The translations under genes and the position numbers were made by a program. The notes under the pieces are model-generated. The model made no database searches. It saw only the letters and a list, made by a program, of their open reading frames with translations, and was not told where the DNA came from. From NCBI GenBank assembly GCA_964477295.1, contig CAYZEZ010000098.1:1-15464 (forward strand): 15,464 nt of DNA, read 5' to 3'. Origin of the DNA: CAYZEZ01 sp964477295. Its GTDB lineage: Bacteria > Bacteroidota > Bacteroidia > Bacteroidales > SM23-62. How positions within the stretch are numbered: position 1 is the stretch's first letter; every line of letters begins with the position of its first letter. This document shows, piece after piece, positions 13,399 to 15,464 of the stretch.

Positions 13399-14874
13399 TT
13401 AATACGCTTTTGCAAACAGGACTCTCTGTTTTGAAGGCTTCCCTGTATAAACACACTTTCCTTCTTCCCCTGGTAAATCAAGAGGAATGCAACGTATAGT
13501 AGCCTTTGTTTCTTCCTTAATCTTCAGCTCGGTCTCATTTGAACCGTCCCAATGGGCATAAACAAATCCTCCCGTGCCATCAATCACCTCTTTAAATTCT
13601 TTATAGGTATCAACAGTATGAGTATTCAAGTCACGAAACTTCAGGGCTTTATTATAGATGCTTTCCTGGATATCGGTCATCAGCAGTTTTACCACCCCCA
13701 CCACCTTGTCCTGGGGATGGATACTCTTTTCCAGTGTATCCCGCCTGGCTACCTCGATGGTCCCGTTCTCAATGTCCCTGGGACCGATCGCTAACCGCAC
13801 CGGAATTCCTTTCATTTCATATTCAGAAAATTTCCATCCGGGCTTTTGTGTATCCCTGTCATCAAACTTGACCGATATCCCCTGAGCCTCAAGCTCTTCC
13901 TTGATCTTTTCAGCCACCGAGGCAATTTTATCCAGCTCACTGTTCCCTTTATAAATAGGTACGATAACCACCTGGATAGGAGCCAGTTTAGGTGGCAGGA
14001 TCAATCCATTATCATCAGAGTGACCCATGACCAGGGCACCCATCATTCGAGTAGAAACACCCCAGGAAGTAGCCCATACATATTCGAGTTTTCCTTCTTT
14101 GGTGGTATACTGAACATCAAAAGCCTTAGCGAAATTCTGACCAAGGAAATGCGATGTGCCTGACTGCAGGGCTTTCCCGTCTTGCATCATGGCTTCGATG
14201 GAATAAGTATCGATGGCACCGGCAAACCGTTCTTCGGCGGTTTTTTTCCCCTGGATGACAGGAAGGCTCATCCAGTTTTTCACAAAATCGGCATACAGGT
14301 TTAATATTTTTATAGTTTCATCCACCGCTTCTTTTTCAGTGGCGTGTGCCGTATGGCCTTCCTGCCATAAAAACTCAGCCGTTCTGAGAAACAGGCGGGT
14401 CCTCATTTCCCATCTTACAACATTGCACCACTGGTTGATCAATATAGGCAGGTCGCGGTACGACTGTATCCAGTTTTTATAGGTGTTCCAGATAATTGTT
14501 TCAGAAGTTGGCCGTATGATCAGTTCTTCTTCGAGTTTGGCATCCTCATCGACAATAATTTCATTCGACTGGTCATCATGCTTTAATCTGTAATGGGTTA
14601 CCACGGCACATTCTTTGGCGAATCCTTCCACATGACTTGCTTCCCGGCTGAAAAAAGATTTAGGAATTAACAGTGGGAAATATGCATTGCTGTGACCGGT
14701 TTTTTTGAACATCTGATCCAGCACCGATTGCATTTTTTCCCATATGGCAAATCCATAGGGTTTAATTACCATGCAACCTCTTACAGCAGAGTTTTCTGCA
14801 AGGTCAGCTTTGAGCACCAGGTCGTTATACCATTGTGAATAATTCTCCTGCCTGGTTGTTAATTCTTTTGCCAT
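13399..14874 (-). CDS. proS: Prolyl-tRNA synthetase, archaeal/eukaryotic type
   Basis: It charges tRNA(Pro) with proline. The 491-residue class II enzyme has RPTSE (121-125), motif 2 with RWEMRTRLFLRTAEFLWQEG (154-173), GTSHFLGQNFAKAF (239-252) and motif 3 in WGVSTRMMGALVMGHSDDNG (271-290), then an anticodon-binding domain (about 303-405) and a C-terminal domain ending in Tyr491. It lacks the YbaK-like editing insertion between motifs 2 and 3 seen in the long bacterial type, which fits this shorter type found in archaea, eukaryotes and several bacterial phyla. A candidate promoter lies at 14918-14948. It is divergent from the lipoprotein gene at 15109. Confidence 0.95.
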   Translation of the reverse strand: MAKELTTRQENYSQWYNDLVLKADLAENSAVRGCMVIKPYGFAIWEKMQSVLDQMFKKTGHSNAYFPLLIPKSFFSREASHVEGFAKECAVVTHYRLKHDDQSNEIIVDEDAKLEEELIIRPTSETIIWNTYKNWIQSYRDLPILINQWCNVVRWEMRTRLFLRTAEFLWQEGHTAHATEKEAVDETIKILNLYADFVKNWMSLPVIQGKKTAEERFAGAIDTYSIEAMMQDGKALQSGTSHFLGQNFAKAFDVQYTTKEGKLEYVWATSWGVSTRMMGALVMGHSDDNGLILPPKLAPIQVVIVPIYKGNSELDKIASVAEKIKEELEAQGISVKFDDRDTQKPGWKFSEYEMKGIPVRLAIGPRDIENGTIEVARRDTLEKSIHPQDKVVGVVKLLMTDIQESIYNKALKFRDLNTHTVDTYKEFKEVIDGTGGFVYAHWDGSNETELKIKEETKATIRCIPLDLPGEEGKCVYTGKPSKQRVLFAKAY

Positions 14875-14917
14875 TGTTGTAAATCTGCATAAATTGATGA
14901 TTCCCTGAAGGAAAGTG

Positions 14918-14948
14918 CAAAGTAAGAAAATATAAAACAGATTTTAAA
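14918..14948 (-). promoter_or_regulatory. Candidate promoter of proS
   Basis: On the minus strand TTTA (14945-14948), 19 bases and TTACTTTG (14918-14925) resemble the Bacteroidota form TTTG-N19-21-TAnnTTTG, with one mismatch in each box. The -7 box lies 43 bases before the proS start codon. Confidence 0.35.
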
Positions 14949-15029
14949 CTTGTGTCATTTTTATTTATGAGCAAATCTTTGTAATATAGTTGGGTATTTT
15001 TTTGAGTTTATAATTTTTAGATAATTTTA

Positions 15030-15061
15030 TTTCGTCGGAATTGCTTTTGGCATAGGTTTTG
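15030..15061 (+). promoter_or_regulatory. Candidate promoter of the acidic lipoprotein gene
   Basis: TTTC (15030-15033), 19 bases, then TAGGTTTTG (15053-15061) resemble the Bacteroidota promoter but with a -33 mismatch and one extra T in the -7 box. It lies 48 bases before the start codon. Tentative. Confidence 0.3.
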
Positions 15062-15095
15062 CATTTTGTTTAGCAAATAATATTAAACAATGATT

Positions 15096-15102
15096 AGGAG
15101 GG
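15096..15102 (+). promoter_or_regulatory. Strong Shine-Dalgarno sequence
   Basis: AGGAGGG stands six bases before the ATG at 15109, a near-complete match to the canonical sequence at an ideal distance. No other start codon in the window has anything comparable, as is normal for Bacteroidota. Confidence 0.8.
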
Positions 15103-15108
15103 TGAATC

Positions 15109-15464
15109 ATGAAAGCAAAATTTAGTATAATCGGAGCACTGGCATTAATACTGGGAGCATGCTCATCTACCTACCGGGCAGGAGTAGCCCCGTATGATGA
15201 TCTTTATTATACTCCCAGTGCACCTGCTGAACAAGCTGCAGTTGTTGTTACAGAACCTCAGGCAGTAGTTCAGGAACAAATCCAGAAGCAACCTGTTGAA
15301 GAAGAATTGAGTGATTATGAGAAATACAGGCTTCAAATGGAAAATGAATATCTTAACAGCGATTCAGAGTATCCTCAGGATGAGGTCCTTGAAGGAGCAG
15401 ATACGGTTTATTATGATGAGGAGGGTGCAAATGAATACACCTATTATGAGGATGAGGGGCAACC
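15109..15464 (+). CDS. Acidic, tyrosine-rich lipoprotein, 5' part only
   Basis: The first 118 codons are present; the window edge cuts the 3' end. A lipoprotein signal peptide is clear: Lys2 and Lys4, hydrophobic 6-16, and lipobox LGAC with the acylated Cys18. The mature part has YDDLYYTP (29-36), a Gln/Val/Glu-rich stretch (41-65), then many Asp, Glu and Tyr residues (YDEEG, YYEDEG). No enzyme domain is visible, and I cannot name a function. It probably sits on the inner or outer membrane, possibly as a structural or surface protein. The start is fixed by the Shine-Dalgarno sequence at 15096-15102 and the signal peptide. It diverges from proS. Confidence 0.8.
   Translation, partial: MKAKFSIIGALALILGACSSTYRAGVAPYDDLYYTPSAPAEQAAVVVTEPQAVVQEQIQKQPVEEELSDYEKYRLQMENEYLNSDSEYPQDEVLEGADTVYYDEEGANEYTYYEDEGQ

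Noticed and set aside
13164..13499. Plus-strand ORF across the gap between proS and the unknown gene
   Set aside because: Most of it is antisense to the two flanking genes, and its translation through the TTCGTTT repeats looks random.
14978..15004. TTTG ... TATTTTTTTG as a promoter for the lipoprotein gene
   Set aside because: The -7 box has two extra T residues and the spacer does not fit; the candidate at 15030-15061 is closer to the gene and somewhat better.

Overview
The window looks like chromosomal DNA of a Bacteroidota member, most likely Bacteroidales-like. The sequence signs are a DAHP synthase fused to a C-terminal chorismate mutase, an archaeal/eukaryotic-type prolyl-tRNA synthetase, an M49-family lipoprotein, a promoter of the TTTG-N20-TAnnTTTG kind, AT-rich intergenic DNA, and an almost complete lack of Shine-Dalgarno sequences before start codons. 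This placement is an inference from gene content. There is no rRNA, tRNA, CRISPR array or transposase in view.

Positions 1-90 are a 13-bp tandem repeat cut by the window edge. Positions 145-526 look empty at first, but they read as an elaborate leader for the operon that follows. A good promoter (213-244) is followed by a 13-codon leader peptide containing Tyr-Phe-Tyr-Phe-Tyr and a terminator with a candidate antiterminator. Then comes a second leader peptide, containing four consecutive Phe and then Tyr/Phe codons, with a second, stronger pair of mutually exclusive antiterminator and terminator hairpins. This is the classic layout of ribosome-mediated attenuation, present twice in series ahead of pheA. 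It is the most interesting thing in the window.

Positions 527-6102 (+) are an aromatic amino acid cluster: prephenate dehydratase (pheA), DAHP synthase/chorismate mutase, 3-dehydroquinate synthase (aroB), type I 3-dehydroquinate dehydratase (aroD), chorismate synthase (aroC) and prephenate dehydrogenase (tyrA). Together they supply pathway entry, two early shikimate steps, chorismate formation, and both the Phe and Tyr branches. Shikimate dehydrogenase, shikimate kinase, EPSP synthase and the aromatic aminotransferase are not here and must be elsewhere. Tight spacing (a 14-bp overlap of aroB/aroD, an ATGA overlap of aroC/tyrA) supports co-transcription, so the leader could set expression of the whole set according to Phe/Tyr supply.

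Positions 6108-14874 hold six genes on the minus strand, in transcription order: prolyl-tRNA synthetase (proS), an unrecognised 237-residue protein, an M49-like metallopeptidase lipoprotein, a POTRA-containing outer-membrane barrel protein, a 2-Cys peroxiredoxin (ahpC) and tRNA(Ile)-lysidine synthetase (tilS). The peptidase and barrel genes are 39 bp apart and probably one unit, as may be ahpC and tilS (51 bp). The tilS end converges on the tyrA end with only 5 bp between them. At the right edge, diverging from proS, a secreted acidic lipoprotein gene begins at 15109 with an unusually strong Shine-Dalgarno sequence and runs off the window.
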